DNA of 64,000 bases from positions 124,001 through 188,000 of the forward strand of contig NZ_QEIG01000007.1 of NCBI RefSeq assembly GCF_014324365.1. Reading direction: 5' to 3'. The number at the start of each line of letters is the position of its first letter. Position 1 is the stretch's first letter. Position numbers and translations under genes: made by a program. This document shows positions 27,240 through 36,824 of this stretch, one piece after another. The stretch comes from Algoriphagus sp. AK58. GTDB lineage: Bacteria; Bacteroidota; Bacteroidia; Cytophagales; Cyclobacteriaceae. The notes under the pieces were generated by a model. That model had not been told where the DNA came from. It did not search any database and was given only the letters and a program-made list of their open reading frames with translations.

Positions 27240-28508
27240 ATGAAAACATACATTCTTGCTTTTTTTCTGTTGATGAATTTCTCCCATCTCCGGGCCCAGG
27301 ATATACCTTCCTCTGACACCCTCTGTATCCAAAAAGACCTTCCCCAACTGATCCGGGAGGCGCTTCACAAATCACCTAAGGTAAAGGAAGAAGGATCGGG
27401 ATCACTGCTGCTTGTCCCTATCATCGGATCCAATCCTGCCACCGGATTTATGTTTGGTGTCGGGGGACAATATGCCTTCAAGATGAAAGGGAGCGAGCAA
27501 TTTTCCCTGCTCAGCGGGAGTCTGCAGGCGACCACCAAAAACCAATATTTATTTCTGGTAAAAAATAACGTGTACTCCAAAAATGAACGCTTTTTCTACA
27601 CTGGGGATTGGCGATTTTTGATCTTTTCTCAGCCTACGTATGGTTTGGGTACCAATTCTCCGGAGGGCGGGGCATTAGATTATCAGTTTGCTCTTGCCGG
27701 ACAAGAGACAAGCATCGACTCCTTGGCGCAGCCCATGGAATTTAATTTCATCCGTTTTCACCAAACGGTAGGATACAAAATCAAAGAAGATATGTATCTG
27801 GGAATAGGTTACAATTACGATTCATATTTCAAAATCAATGATCAACGGCTCAGTTTGGTACCAGGAGACAGTGTCCTTACCTCCCACTACCTCTACAATA
27901 AGCGGTATGGATTTGATACAGAAAAGTATTACTCCTCTGCCATTCTTGCCAGTTTTATGATCGATAAGCGGGACAATATGATTCAGCCATACAAGGGGTA
28001 TTTTCTCTCTTTGGGATTCAGAGGGGCGTATCGGATCACCGGCAATGAGAATAATTCCGAAATGATTACCATGGAATGGAGAAGTTACCACGGTGTTTCC
28101 AAAAAGAATCCCAGCCATCTGATCGCATTTTGGGTAATGGGGACTTTCACTCCGGAAGGTGGGTTTCCATACATGACTCTTCCGGCTACTGCGTATGACC
28201 AGCGTGGGCGAAGTGCTAGGGGATATACTCAAGGCAGATTCCGGGGTAAAGATTACGTCTATACCGAAGCTGAATATCGCTTCCCCATCTCCCGCTGCAG
28301 CGGAATCTTGGGAGGAGTCCTGTTTGTGAATGCTACCACCTCCAATAATCTCGCTCAGGATTTGGATTTGTTCGAATCTATCAAGCCGGGCTATGGCTTG
28401 GGTCTCCGGGTGATGATAGATAAATCCTCCCGTACCAACTTGACCCTGGATTATGGTTTTGGAGAGCGGTCCAGCGGATTTTACCTCGCTGTTTCTGAGA
28501 CTTTTTAA
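27240..28508 (+). CDS. BamA/TamA-superfamily (Omp85) outer-membrane barrel
   Basis: 422 aa with a signal peptide (SHLRAQ). No POTRA domains are evident: the barrel starts almost at once (GSLLLVPIIGSNPATGFMFGVGGQYAF). The Omp85 hallmark lies near residue 325: SARGYTQGRFRGKDYVYTEAEYRFPI, equivalent to the VRGY/F loop and following strand. The final strand is SGFYLAVSETF. Such POTRA-less members are frequent in Bacteroidota and their substrate is usually unknown. It starts 36 bases after the preceding small barrel gene. Confidence 0.82.
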   Translation: MKTYILAFFLLMNFSHLRAQDIPSSDTLCIQKDLPQLIREALHKSPKVKEEGSGSLLLVPIIGSNPATGFMFGVGGQYAFKMKGSEQFSLLSGSLQATTKNQYLFLVKNNVYSKNERFFYTGDWRFLIFSQPTYGLGTNSPEGGALDYQFALAGQETSIDSLAQPMEFNFIRFHQTVGYKIKEDMYLGIGYNYDSYFKINDQRLSLVPGDSVLTSHYLYNKRYGFDTEKYYSSAILASFMIDKRDNMIQPYKGYFLSLGFRGAYRITGNENNSEMITMEWRSYHGVSKKNPSHLIAFWVMGTFTPEGGFPYMTLPATAYDQRGRSARGYTQGRFRGKDYVYTEAEYRFPISRCSGILGGVLFVNATTSNNLAQDLDLFESIKPGYGLGLRVMIDKSSRTNLTLDYGFGERSSGFYLAVSETF

Positions 28509-28643
28509 CTGGGTAGAATTTCCTTTAACTGTCTAACAGGCAGGATGAAATCCTTTTTTGAAAACCTGATAAATATCAGCTCTAGAGTGGCGTCTATTAA
28601 TCAATTTTAAAGGATAATCCAGTTTCAATCCTTTTCTTTTTCT

Positions 28644-31013
28644 ATGAAAAAACCTTGGAGAACCATTCTAGTCTTCGCCGGATTCGTGGCGTTTTGGGCC
28701 TGCGAATCCAAAAGCCCCGAAGAAAGTACCGCGTCCGTTCCTTCTGGTGAAGGGATTGACCGAACCGTCTTACCTATCGTCGAACCGGCCCGTCCATCCT
28801 ACAGTGAGCTGGATGTGAGGAATGCAACCCCTCCGCCCCGTTTCGAGGTGAAAGCACCCAAGGGTGCGCCAAACGTCCTGGTCATTTTGATTGACGACAT
28901 GGGATTCGGTGTATCGGAGGCCTTTGGAGGTCCGGTTTCCATGCCTAACATGGCTAAGCTTGCCCAAAATGGTTTGCGCTACAACAGGTTCCATACCACG
29001 GCACTTTGCGCTCCAACCCGTGCCGCCTTGCTGACTGGGTATAATCACCATTCTAACAACATGGGGGTGATTACCGAACTGGCCAGTACCTATCCGGGCT
29101 ATACTTCTGTCCGTCCCCAAAGTATCACTCCTTTGGCCGAAGTGCTTAGGCAGAACGGATTCAATACTGCCCAATTTGGAAAGTGCCACGAGGTGCCACC
29201 ATGGGAGCTTTCGGCATCTGGACCACAGGACAGATGGCCGACTCGTTCAGGGTTTGAGAAATTCTATGGATTTCTGGGAGGAGAGACCAATCAGTGGCAG
29301 CCTTTGATCTATGACGGAGTCACTCAGGTGGAGACACCGGATGATCCGGATTACCACTTTACTACAGACATGACCAATCAGGCCATTTCCTGGATGAATT
29401 TCACCAATGCGCTCAATCCGGAGAAGCCCTTTTTCATGTATTATGCGCCCGGTGCCACCCATGCCCCCCATCATGCTCCTAAGGACTTTATTGCCAAGTA
29501 TAAAGGCAAATTTGATCAGGGATGGGATAAGCTGAGGGAGGAGACCCTAGCAAGACAAAAGCAAATGGGGATTGTTCCGGCGAATACTCAGCTTGCACCT
29601 AAGCCCAAGGAAATCAAGGATTGGGATGCACTTTCCTCGGATGAGAAAAAACTCTTTACTCGTCAAATGGAAGTGTACGCAGGTTTTGCAGAGCATACCG
29701 ATTACGAAATTGGACGGTTGATAACCTCGTTGGAGGAAATGGGTGAGTTGGACAATACGATGATTGTTTTCATCGCCGGAGACAACGGTTCCAGTGCAGA
29801 AGGTCAAATGAACGGGATGTTTAGCGAAATGACCTATTTCAACCAGGTGCCTGAAACGGTGGAAGACATGCTCAAACACTACGATGAATGGGGCTCAGCC
29901 AATACGTATCCTCATATGGCGGCCGGTTGGGCTGTGGCGACGGATGTGCCATTTACCTGGACCAAGCAGGTGGCATCTGATTTCGGAGGAACACGAAACG
30001 GCATGATTATTCACTGGCCCAAAGGAATCAAAGCAAAAGGCGAAATTCGATCGCAATTTGGTCACGTGATTGACATCGCTCCTACTGTATATGAGGTGAC
30101 AGGGGTACCTGCACCCAGACTGGTCAATGGAATAGCTCAGGATCCGGTGGAAGGAACCAGCCTTTCCTATTCTTTCAACGAAGCGGGTGCAGCTGAAAAA
30201 CACACCGTCCAATACTTCGAGATGTTTGGCAACCGGGCGATTTATCAGGACGGTTGGTATGCCCGCACCATTCATAAGGCACCGTATCTCGCTCAGCCCT
30301 ACGCTACCTTACAGGAAGATCAGTGGGAATTGTTCAATACCCTGGAGGACTTCAGCTTGAGTAATAACCTGGCAGCAAAAGATCCGGAGAAGCTGAAGGC
30401 GATGCAGGACCTTTTTATGGCTGAGGCTCAGAAGTACCATGCATTGCCCCTTGATGATCGAACCATTGAACGGATGAGTGCCTCGGCTGTGGGAAGGCCT
30501 ACCATCATGGAAGGAAGAAACTCCGTCACCTATGGAGAAGGGATGAGAGGCATGGGCGTGGACGTGTTTATTGATTTGAGAAACACTGCCTATACCATGA
30601 CCGCAGAGGTCGAGGTTGGAGCCAATGCCAATGGGGTAATCGTCTGTCAGGGAGGAAAGTTTGGAGGTCTTAGCTTCTATGTGAAAAACGGGAAGCCTAC
30701 GTTCAGTTATAACTTCCTGGGATTACAAACCACTACCCTTGCCTCCAATCAAACCCTCAAACCGGGAAGATATACTTTAGTCTATGACTTCAAGTACGAC
30801 GGTGGCGGCCCTGGAAAAGGCGGAGTAGGAACTTTCCTGATCAACGGAGAAAAAGCAGGGGAAGGCCGATTGGAAAAAACCCAGCCCGGAATCTTCTCTG
30901 TAGATGACTTGGCAGATGTGGGAATAGATGAAGGACCTTGGGTGGCAGACTATGGTGCTTCCTCCAAGTTTAGCGGTAAAATCAAGAAAGTCACGATCGA
31001 AACGAAAAAGTGA
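28644..31013 (+). CDS. Arylsulfatase lipoprotein
   Basis: 789 aa. The N-terminal signal ends in a lipobox-like FWAC, so it is probably lipid anchored. The S1 sulfatase core has VLVILIDDMGFGVSEAFGG (metal-binding Asp pair), the formylglycine motif C122-A-P-T-R126 followed by AALLTGYNHHSNN, AQFGKCHE and IVFIAGDNGSSAEG. A C-terminal beta-sandwich domain ends KKVTIETKK. It hydrolyses sulfate esters after a sulfatase-modifying enzyme converts Cys122; no such enzyme is in this window. The substrate is unknown. Confidence 0.92.
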   Translation: MKKPWRTILVFAGFVAFWACESKSPEESTASVPSGEGIDRTVLPIVEPARPSYSELDVRNATPPPRFEVKAPKGAPNVLVILIDDMGFGVSEAFGGPVSMPNMAKLAQNGLRYNRFHTTALCAPTRAALLTGYNHHSNNMGVITELASTYPGYTSVRPQSITPLAEVLRQNGFNTAQFGKCHEVPPWELSASGPQDRWPTRSGFEKFYGFLGGETNQWQPLIYDGVTQVETPDDPDYHFTTDMTNQAISWMNFTNALNPEKPFFMYYAPGATHAPHHAPKDFIAKYKGKFDQGWDKLREETLARQKQMGIVPANTQLAPKPKEIKDWDALSSDEKKLFTRQMEVYAGFAEHTDYEIGRLITSLEEMGELDNTMIVFIAGDNGSSAEGQMNGMFSEMTYFNQVPETVEDMLKHYDEWGSANTYPHMAAGWAVATDVPFTWTKQVASDFGGTRNGMIIHWPKGIKAKGEIRSQFGHVIDIAPTVYEVTGVPAPRLVNGIAQDPVEGTSLSYSFNEAGAAEKHTVQYFEMFGNRAIYQDGWYARTIHKAPYLAQPYATLQEDQWELFNTLEDFSLSNNLAAKDPEKLKAMQDLFMAEAQKYHALPLDDRTIERMSASAVGRPTIMEGRNSVTYGEGMRGMGVDVFIDLRNTAYTMTAEVEVGANANGVIVCQGGKFGGLSFYVKNGKPTFSYNFLGLQTTTLASNQTLKPGRYTLVYDFKYDGGGPGKGGVGTFLINGEKAGEGRLEKTQPGIFSVDDLADVGIDEGPWVADYGASSKFSGKIKKVTIETKK

Positions 31014-31020
31014 AAATTCC

Positions 31021-31054
31021 AATCCGGTCCAGTTAGTGGACCGGATTTTAATTT
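31021..31054 (+). terminator. Strong terminator after the arylsulfatase
   Basis: AATCCGGTCC (31021-31030) pairs perfectly with GGACCGGATT (31038-31047) around a 7-base loop and is followed by TTAATTTTT. Confidence 0.85.
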
Positions 31055-31184
31055 TTGATTGAGCCTAATCAATTTCTATTTTGACCTTAATGAAAGCCTG
31101 ATTTCTTGCTAAACGAAAAGGACTAACTCATTGGCCTGCCCGAAGAAATCCCTTACCTTGTTTATATTTTGAGCCTTGTTTGCC

Positions 31185-31892
31185 ATGAAAAAGACCTTCC
31201 TTGCTTTCTTTTCTGCCTTTTTGCTTTCCTTTTCTTCTCAGGCCCAAGTGCTGATTGTGGCGATATTCGGAGATGAGTTGAATTCAGGGAAAATTGAATT
31301 TGGACTGGACGGTGGCTTCAATCGTTCCTGGTTTCTGAATAAAACAGGGGCTGAAGGCCTGAACAATTTCAACTTGGGCTTCTTCTTCCATATCAAAATG
31401 ACTGAAAGCAGTACCGGATTTATTTCCACTGGAGTTCATGTCAAGTCCAATGTGGGGGCCAGCGGGATGCCGGTATATGCCATCGGAGATCCGGCCTTTG
31501 ATCAGTTGTATGCTGATGGGGAATTGACGACCAAAGTCAATGTCTTTTATGTACCTATGATGTGGCAACAACGCATCGGAAAGGTCTTTGTGGAAGGGGG
31601 AATTCAACCGGGTCTAAGATCCAAGGCTAATGACTATTTCAAGGTGGAGGATTTAGGTGGTGAGTTGGAGTACAAGAGGGATGTTCGGGATGATTATACC
31701 CGATTGGACTTTGGGATGGTGGGTGGATTGGGCTATCGGTTTAAAAAAGGACCGGTAAGCACCAGTGTAGGATTAAATTATTACTACGGGGTAGTGGATG
31801 TCTATAAGCCGGAAACCGAAAATCTGAAAAACTCCAGCCTGTATGTCTATGCAAGGATTCCGATCGGGGCGGGGGGGAAGAGTGGAAAATAG
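31185..31892 (+). CDS. Outer-membrane beta-barrel protein
   Basis: 235 aa from the ATG at 31185 (MKKTFLAFFSAFLLSF); an in-frame ATG three codons upstream is possible. The signal ends SSQAQ. Strand-like segments include NFNLGFFFHIKM, STGFISTGVHVKSN, KVNVFYVPMMWQQRI, KVFVEGGIQPGL and VSTSVGLNYYYGVVDV, and the final strand LYVYARIPIGAGG precedes a short basic tail. It resembles porin-family/PorT-like barrels. Function is unknown. Confidence 0.7.
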   Translation: MKKTFLAFFSAFLLSFSSQAQVLIVAIFGDELNSGKIEFGLDGGFNRSWFLNKTGAEGLNNFNLGFFFHIKMTESSTGFISTGVHVKSNVGASGMPVYAIGDPAFDQLYADGELTTKVNVFYVPMMWQQRIGKVFVEGGIQPGLRSKANDYFKVEDLGGELEYKRDVRDDYTRLDFGMVGGLGYRFKKGPVSTSVGLNYYYGVVDVYKPETENLKNSSLYVYARIPIGAGGKSGK

Positions 31893-32066
31893 GCAGATTT
31901 CACTTTTCAGTACTTTGAGAATGAATATGGATATAAATGTCCTCTTTTTTTTCTAGGTTTAGCCGATCGTTTACATCCTTGAGCAAAGTGATGAAAGCAG
32001 GATAAATTCCAAGAGTATTATTTTTAGTTTTCATCTGAAAGTTTTCAAAGCCAATCCCTTATCCCA

Positions 32067-35057
32067 TTGATTACGACGATTTCCTCTTTTCTTGAATTGC
32101 TATCCCAGACTTTTGGAAAAAGTCCTTGCTATGTCGCTGCATGGAGTTTAGGTAACAGGTTATTGGAATCCGGTGTTGGTATTGCTCACCTGGAAACAGT
32201 CAGAAATTCTATAGAAGGCCATTTTTCAAACGAAGATTCAAAAATTGAAAATAGACCGTTTGAAGGAGCTCTTTTTCTTTCTTCCGACCATCCTAAAGCG
32301 AAGTACCAAGGGTGGAGTTTTGAAATTCCAAGCCATGACGTGACGGGGGTATTGGTTGTTTTTGAAAACCCCAAATTTAATTCCGATAGAATTGGGGTAG
32401 CAGAAATCTATCCTTGGATCCAGCATTTAACGACAGTCATCCAATCTCATCTGGAGGAAATTTTCGCTCTGGAGGCCGAAGTTTTAAAAGCTGTCTTGGA
32501 TACCTCCTCAGAAATGGTGGTATTGATTGCGCAGGATCACCGAGTTTTTGGGTTTAATCAGGTGGCTCAAAAATTACTCAAGCAATATTTCAATAAAGAA
32601 ATTCAGAAGGGGGATGATTACCGTGAGTATGTTTTACCTCATATCATGGAATTGTATAAGGAAGGATTTGGGATGGCGATAGTCGGTAAGGATTTTTTTG
32701 TAGAAAACCACACGGTAGCCGACTCTGCAGACTATTGGTTTGAGTATAGATTGAGCCCCATCTATAATCCAGGAAAGAGATTGATCGGAGTTTGCCTTCG
32801 GGGAAAGGATATTACCAACGAAAAGGTCTCCATATTGAGGCTGAAAGAACTGGCGGAAACATTCAATGCCTTAAATGAAAACCTCAATGAGGAAGTGGTC
32901 ATTTTAGATAAAGACTTCAGAATTCTAAGGTTTAATTCCAGAATCAAAGAAAGGCTGGAGCTAAATACCGAAAAGATTATCTCTGAAGGAATGGATTTTC
33001 GGGAGGTCTTGTACTTTGGTAGTGAGGAAGTGTTTGAAAAAAACTTCAAAAAGGCATTAAAGGGAGAATTGACAGAAACAGAGGGGACATTTTCAAGTAA
33101 ACACCGAGAAAAAATTTGGATTCGTACTCGCTTTATTCCCATTTTTTTGGAAAACAGAAAAGTTGCCGCCGTAGGTATCCTGATCAAAAATATTCAGGAA
33201 GAAAAGATGTTGGAGTTCGCACTGAAGGAGAGCGAGGAGAAATTCCGAAAGATCGTCAATTCGGCAGCGATGGCCATTTTAATCACGGATCAACAACAGA
33301 ATATTACCATGGTAAATCCTGAAGTTTTTCGGGTGTTCGGGCATAGTGAGGAAGAATTGATTGGCCAATCTATTCAGATATTGATTCCTCAAAGATTTCA
33401 TGAAAACCACACCCATCACCAACGTCGGTATGTAAAGTCCCCGGTTCCGATGCGGATGATGGAAAACCGAAACACCAAGGCCTTGAAGAAAAACGGAGAT
33501 GAAATTGACGTGGAGGTAAGTCTGAATTCATTTTCCTTGGGTGAAAAGATCTATTTCATGGCCATGATTTTGGACGTTACTGAAAGAAATAGACTTGCAA
33601 AATTATTTAATGATGCCAGCGAGTTGTCCCTTACCGGAAACTGGGAATATACCCTCCTTGGAACTGGAGAGGAATCGCTGTATTGGTCTCCTATGACTAA
33701 GAGGATAATTGAGGTAGAGCAAGATTTTAAACCCCAATTTTCGGACCTGAAAAAGTTCTTTGTTGGAGAAAGTTATTCTATTCTTGAAAATAAAATAAAC
33801 CGGCTAATAGACACCGGTGAGAGCTATGATCTCGAATTGATGATCCAAACTCGCTTGGGAAAAACCAAATGGGTAAGATCCATCGGAACGATAGAATCCA
33901 TAAATGGTAATGGAAAAAAGCTCTTTGGTAGTATTCAAGACATTACCGACAAAAAGTTGAAGGAAATCGAACTGATCCAATCCCTTCAGTCAAATAAAAA
34001 TTATCGGGTTGCCCTAGAGCAATCCAATCTTTTAATGGTAACCGGATTGGATGGAAACATAATCGATGTCAATGAAAGTTGGTGTCAGCTGACTGAGTAC
34101 AGCAGAGAGGAACTCATAGGAGCAAGTGCCAATATCACCAAATCGGATTACCATCCTGAGTCCTTTTTTGATGAATTGTGGGAGACAATCAGGTCAGGAC
34201 AAATCTGGAAAGGGGAAATAAAAGACATCTCCAAAAACGGGAATTATTTCTGGGTAGACACGACCATTATCCCCATGAAAAATGAAAAAGAAGAAGTTTA
34301 TCAATATCTCACTCTAAGAAATAATATTACCGATAAGAAAAGTGCTACGGAGGAACTGGAGATTAGAGCAAAGGAACTGGCCAGATCCAACGCCGAATTG
34401 GAACAGTTTGCTTATGTGGCTTCGCATGACCTTCAGGAACCTCTTCGGATGGTCACAAGTTTTCTGACCCAGCTCAAAAGAAAGTACGCAGGTGACCTGG
34501 ACGATACAGCGAAAAGGTACATTGATTTTGCAATCGAAGGCGGGCATCGGATGAGAAGCACTATCCTTGATCTTCTGGAGTTTTCACGTGTAGGAAAAAG
34601 CTGGGAAGAAAAAGAAGAAATAAAGCTTAACAAGATTATAGATATAGTCATCTCCCAAAACAGGAAGCTGATAGAGGAGTCTCAGGCCCAAATCATCGTT
34701 GATGAATTGCCTGTTTTGTTGAGCTACAGCGCACAACTTTTGCTGGTTTTTGGGAATCTGATCAACAATGCTATCAAATACCGAAAGCCGGGATCTTCAC
34801 CTTTGATCAAAATCTCAGTAGAAGACAAGCAGGATCATTGGCAGTTTTCGGTAAGTGATGATGGAATAGGCTTTAGTATGGATTATGCAGAAAAAGTATT
34901 TGTGATCTTCCAAAGACTTCATACCCGGGAAAATTACAACGGTAATGGCATAGGCTTGGCCATCGTCAAAAAAGTGATCGATAATCTTCAAGGAAAGATC
35001 TGGGTGGAGTCCAAAGAAAATGTAGGGACAACATTCTATTTCACCCTACCCAAATAA
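32067..35057 (+). CDS. Multi-PAS sensor histidine kinase
   Basis: 996 aa. The only start codon upstream of the conserved region is TTG 32067, after an in-frame stop at 32025. There is no signal peptide or transmembrane helix, so it is probably cytoplasmic. After about 130 residues of unknown type, PAS-like units follow near 150-250, 280-380, 390-505 (NSAAMAILITDQQQNITMVN), 510-640 (PAC end VRSIGTIES) and 650-775 (LMVTGLDGNIIDVNESW). HisKA has the phosphoacceptor His787 in ASHDLQEPLR. HATPase_c has N-box NLINNAIKYR, G1 VSDDGIGF and G2 GNGIGLAIVKK. No response regulator is adjacent. Confidence 0.9.
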   Translation: MITTISSFLELLSQTFGKSPCYVAAWSLGNRLLESGVGIAHLETVRNSIEGHFSNEDSKIENRPFEGALFLSSDHPKAKYQGWSFEIPSHDVTGVLVVFENPKFNSDRIGVAEIYPWIQHLTTVIQSHLEEIFALEAEVLKAVLDTSSEMVVLIAQDHRVFGFNQVAQKLLKQYFNKEIQKGDDYREYVLPHIMELYKEGFGMAIVGKDFFVENHTVADSADYWFEYRLSPIYNPGKRLIGVCLRGKDITNEKVSILRLKELAETFNALNENLNEEVVILDKDFRILRFNSRIKERLELNTEKIISEGMDFREVLYFGSEEVFEKNFKKALKGELTETEGTFSSKHREKIWIRTRFIPIFLENRKVAAVGILIKNIQEEKMLEFALKESEEKFRKIVNSAAMAILITDQQQNITMVNPEVFRVFGHSEEELIGQSIQILIPQRFHENHTHHQRRYVKSPVPMRMMENRNTKALKKNGDEIDVEVSLNSFSLGEKIYFMAMILDVTERNRLAKLFNDASELSLTGNWEYTLLGTGEESLYWSPMTKRIIEVEQDFKPQFSDLKKFFVGESYSILENKINRLIDTGESYDLELMIQTRLGKTKWVRSIGTIESINGNGKKLFGSIQDITDKKLKEIELIQSLQSNKNYRVALEQSNLLMVTGLDGNIIDVNESWCQLTEYSREELIGASANITKSDYHPESFFDELWETIRSGQIWKGEIKDISKNGNYFWVDTTIIPMKNEKEEVYQYLTLRNNITDKKSATEELEIRAKELARSNAELEQFAYVASHDLQEPLRMVTSFLTQLKRKYAGDLDDTAKRYIDFAIEGGHRMRSTILDLLEFSRVGKSWEEKEEIKLNKIIDIVISQNRKLIEESQAQIIVDELPVLLSYSAQLLLVFGNLINNAIKYRKPGSSPLIKISVEDKQDHWQFSVSDDGIGFSMDYAEKVFVIFQRLHTRENYNGNGIGLAIVKKVIDNLQGKIWVESKENVGTTFYFTLPK

Positions 35058-35094
35058 CCCCAAATGAAGTCAAGGTGGATTTGTTGCTGATCAC

Positions 35095-36030
35095 TTATTT
35101 TTTGCTGAATTCAAACAGTTTTCTTTTTTCCTCTCCAGTAAGACCATCGTAGCCTTTCTCTGCGATTTTATCCAAAATCCGATCGATCTCATCCTGAGTA
35201 ATGCTTTCCTTCTTGGGCGTATCGGTATTTGCTGAAGATTTAAATCCTCCATAACTGCCTCCCGAAGAGGTCGTCTTGGCCTTCCGATAGGTTACTTTCA
35301 CTTTGCTTTTCCTGCCACTGAATAGGTTTTCGAAAAACATGCCGACCTTCTGAACAGGCAAGCCCAAATCTGTTCCTTTGCGAAGCTGAACGATATAAAG
35401 GTAACCTAACAATGCTCCGCCCAAGTGGGCAATTTCACCACCTGCATTGGCTCCGATCGAATTGGCAAAGGAAAGAATCACGTAAAAAGCGGCAATGTAG
35501 ACGATCTTGACTGGCCCCAACAGCAACAGGAAGAAAGTCGTATTTGGAGTCAGCGTGGCTGCACCGACTACTACTGCAAACACCCCTGCGCTTGCCCCAA
35601 GCATCATCGAAGAGTCTACTGAAGCGCTGAAATAAGGGGCTAGATTGTAGATCAACACATAAAACACTGCCCCGAAAATGCCTCCAAGGATGTACAGGTT
35701 AGCCAATTTTCGGCTTCCCAGATACTGATGGATCAACAGTCCAAACCAGTACAGGAAAAGCATGTTGAAAAGAATATGGAATAATCCCTCATGTAAAAAC
35801 ATGTAGGTGAAAATCGTCCAGGGCTGAGTAGCTAACTTGGGCAAGGAAGCAGGCATCATCAGGTACTTCAAGCCTGCCTGATACCACTCTCCAAAGCCGC
35901 TGATGGTCATGAATACTCTGACTATCAAGACCACAAAAAAGACAAGGATATTGATGGCAATCAGCTTATAAAGGCTGTTGTCTCCACGCGTGAATGCATT
36001 TTTCAGGTTGTCCCAAAAGCTACCGTACAT
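35095..36030 (-). CDS. Rhomboid-family intramembrane serine protease (second of pair)
   Basis: 311 aa from the ATG at 36030 (MYGSFWDNLKNAF). Six helices are visible. Catalytic residues are Ser147 in LGASAGVFAV and His202 in AHLGGALLGY; HxxxN is present as HILFNMLFLYWFG. A basic, Gly/Ser-rich cytoplasmic tail of about 90 residues follows, ending in a charged segment (TQDEIDRILDKIAEKG). It starts 1 base after the stop of the upstream rhomboid gene, so the pair is certainly co-transcribed. Substrates are unknown. Confidence 0.9.
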   Translation of the reverse strand: MYGSFWDNLKNAFTRGDNSLYKLIAINILVFFVVLIVRVFMTISGFGEWYQAGLKYLMMPASLPKLATQPWTIFTYMFLHEGLFHILFNMLFLYWFGLLIHQYLGSRKLANLYILGGIFGAVFYVLIYNLAPYFSASVDSSMMLGASAGVFAVVVGAATLTPNTTFFLLLLGPVKIVYIAAFYVILSFANSIGANAGGEIAHLGGALLGYLYIVQLRKGTDLGLPVQKVGMFFENLFSGRKSKVKVTYRKAKTTSSGGSYGGFKSSANTDTPKKESITQDEIDRILDKIAEKGYDGLTGEEKRKLFEFSKK

Positions 36031-36031
36031 A

Positions 36032-36823
36032 TCAATAAAAACTGTTTCTGTCTTTTTTCCAGTTATAAACCAGCACTGCTCCGATGAGCAATCCACTCAG
36101 ATGCGCAAAGTGGGCCACATTGTCAGTCGGACTGTTAAGTAATACGTTGTAAACGGTGTAAAGACCATAAAACAACACCAAATATTTTGCCTTGACCGGC
36201 ATAGGTGGGAAAAGCAAAAAGAGCTGGGTATTGGGAAAAAGCATGGCAAAAGCCACCAATATCCCAAAAAGCGCACCTGAAGCTCCCACCATGGGCTGAT
36301 TGGCCTGAAGTCTTAGGATTGCACTCAAGGTCTTTTCTGCCCGCTCGATATACATCGGGTCTTCAGGGTTTCGGCTGTATTGATCCACAAAATCAAACAC
36401 TTCCGGGGAGAAATATCCTCTGTTTTCGATCACTAGCCGATTGAAATATTCAGGATCAGGAGAAGCTTCGAAAGTCTGTACTTTTTCTTCAAGGGATTTG
36501 TATTGGTAGATGGAGTATCCGGAATAGAGTACCCCGGCGCCCACCCCACAGACCATCCAAAGCGTAAAAAGCTTTTTCGGACCTAGAAATTGCTCCAAGA
36601 GAGGACCAAAAATCAACAAGCCAAACATGTTGCTGAACAAGTGCCAAAAATCGGCATGCATGAACATGTAGGTCAAAAATTGGAATGGCTTGAAGTAAAT
36701 GCTTTGAATATTGTATAAAGCAAACCATTCATTGAGAACCGGCAGTACAAAGCTGGCTACCAGAAATACGATCACGTTGATCAGGAGCAGATTTTGGACG
36801 ACCGGAGTGATATTTCTAAACAT
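36032..36823 (-). CDS. Rhomboid-family intramembrane serine protease (first of pair)
   Basis: 263 aa. Catalytic Ser182 lies in MVGASGALFGI and His241 in HFAHLSGLLIGAV; the HxxxN motif is His61-Asn65 in FWHLFSNMFGLL. An insertion of about 60 charged residues (about 105-170) separates two transmembrane helices, which is longer than in E. coli GlpG. Rhomboids cut transmembrane helices of client proteins in the inner membrane. It follows mutL by one base and precedes the second rhomboid. Confidence 0.9.
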   Translation of the reverse strand: MFRNITPVVQNLLLINVIVFLVASFVLPVLNEWFALYNIQSIYFKPFQFLTYMFMHADFWHLFSNMFGLLIFGPLLEQFLGPKKLFTLWMVCGVGAGVLYSGYSIYQYKSLEEKVQTFEASPDPEYFNRLVIENRGYFSPEVFDFVDQYSRNPEDPMYIERAEKTLSAILRLQANQPMVGASGALFGILVAFAMLFPNTQLFLLFPPMPVKAKYLVLFYGLYTVYNVLLNSPTDNVAHFAHLSGLLIGAVLVYNWKKDRNSFY

Positions 36824-36824
36824 G

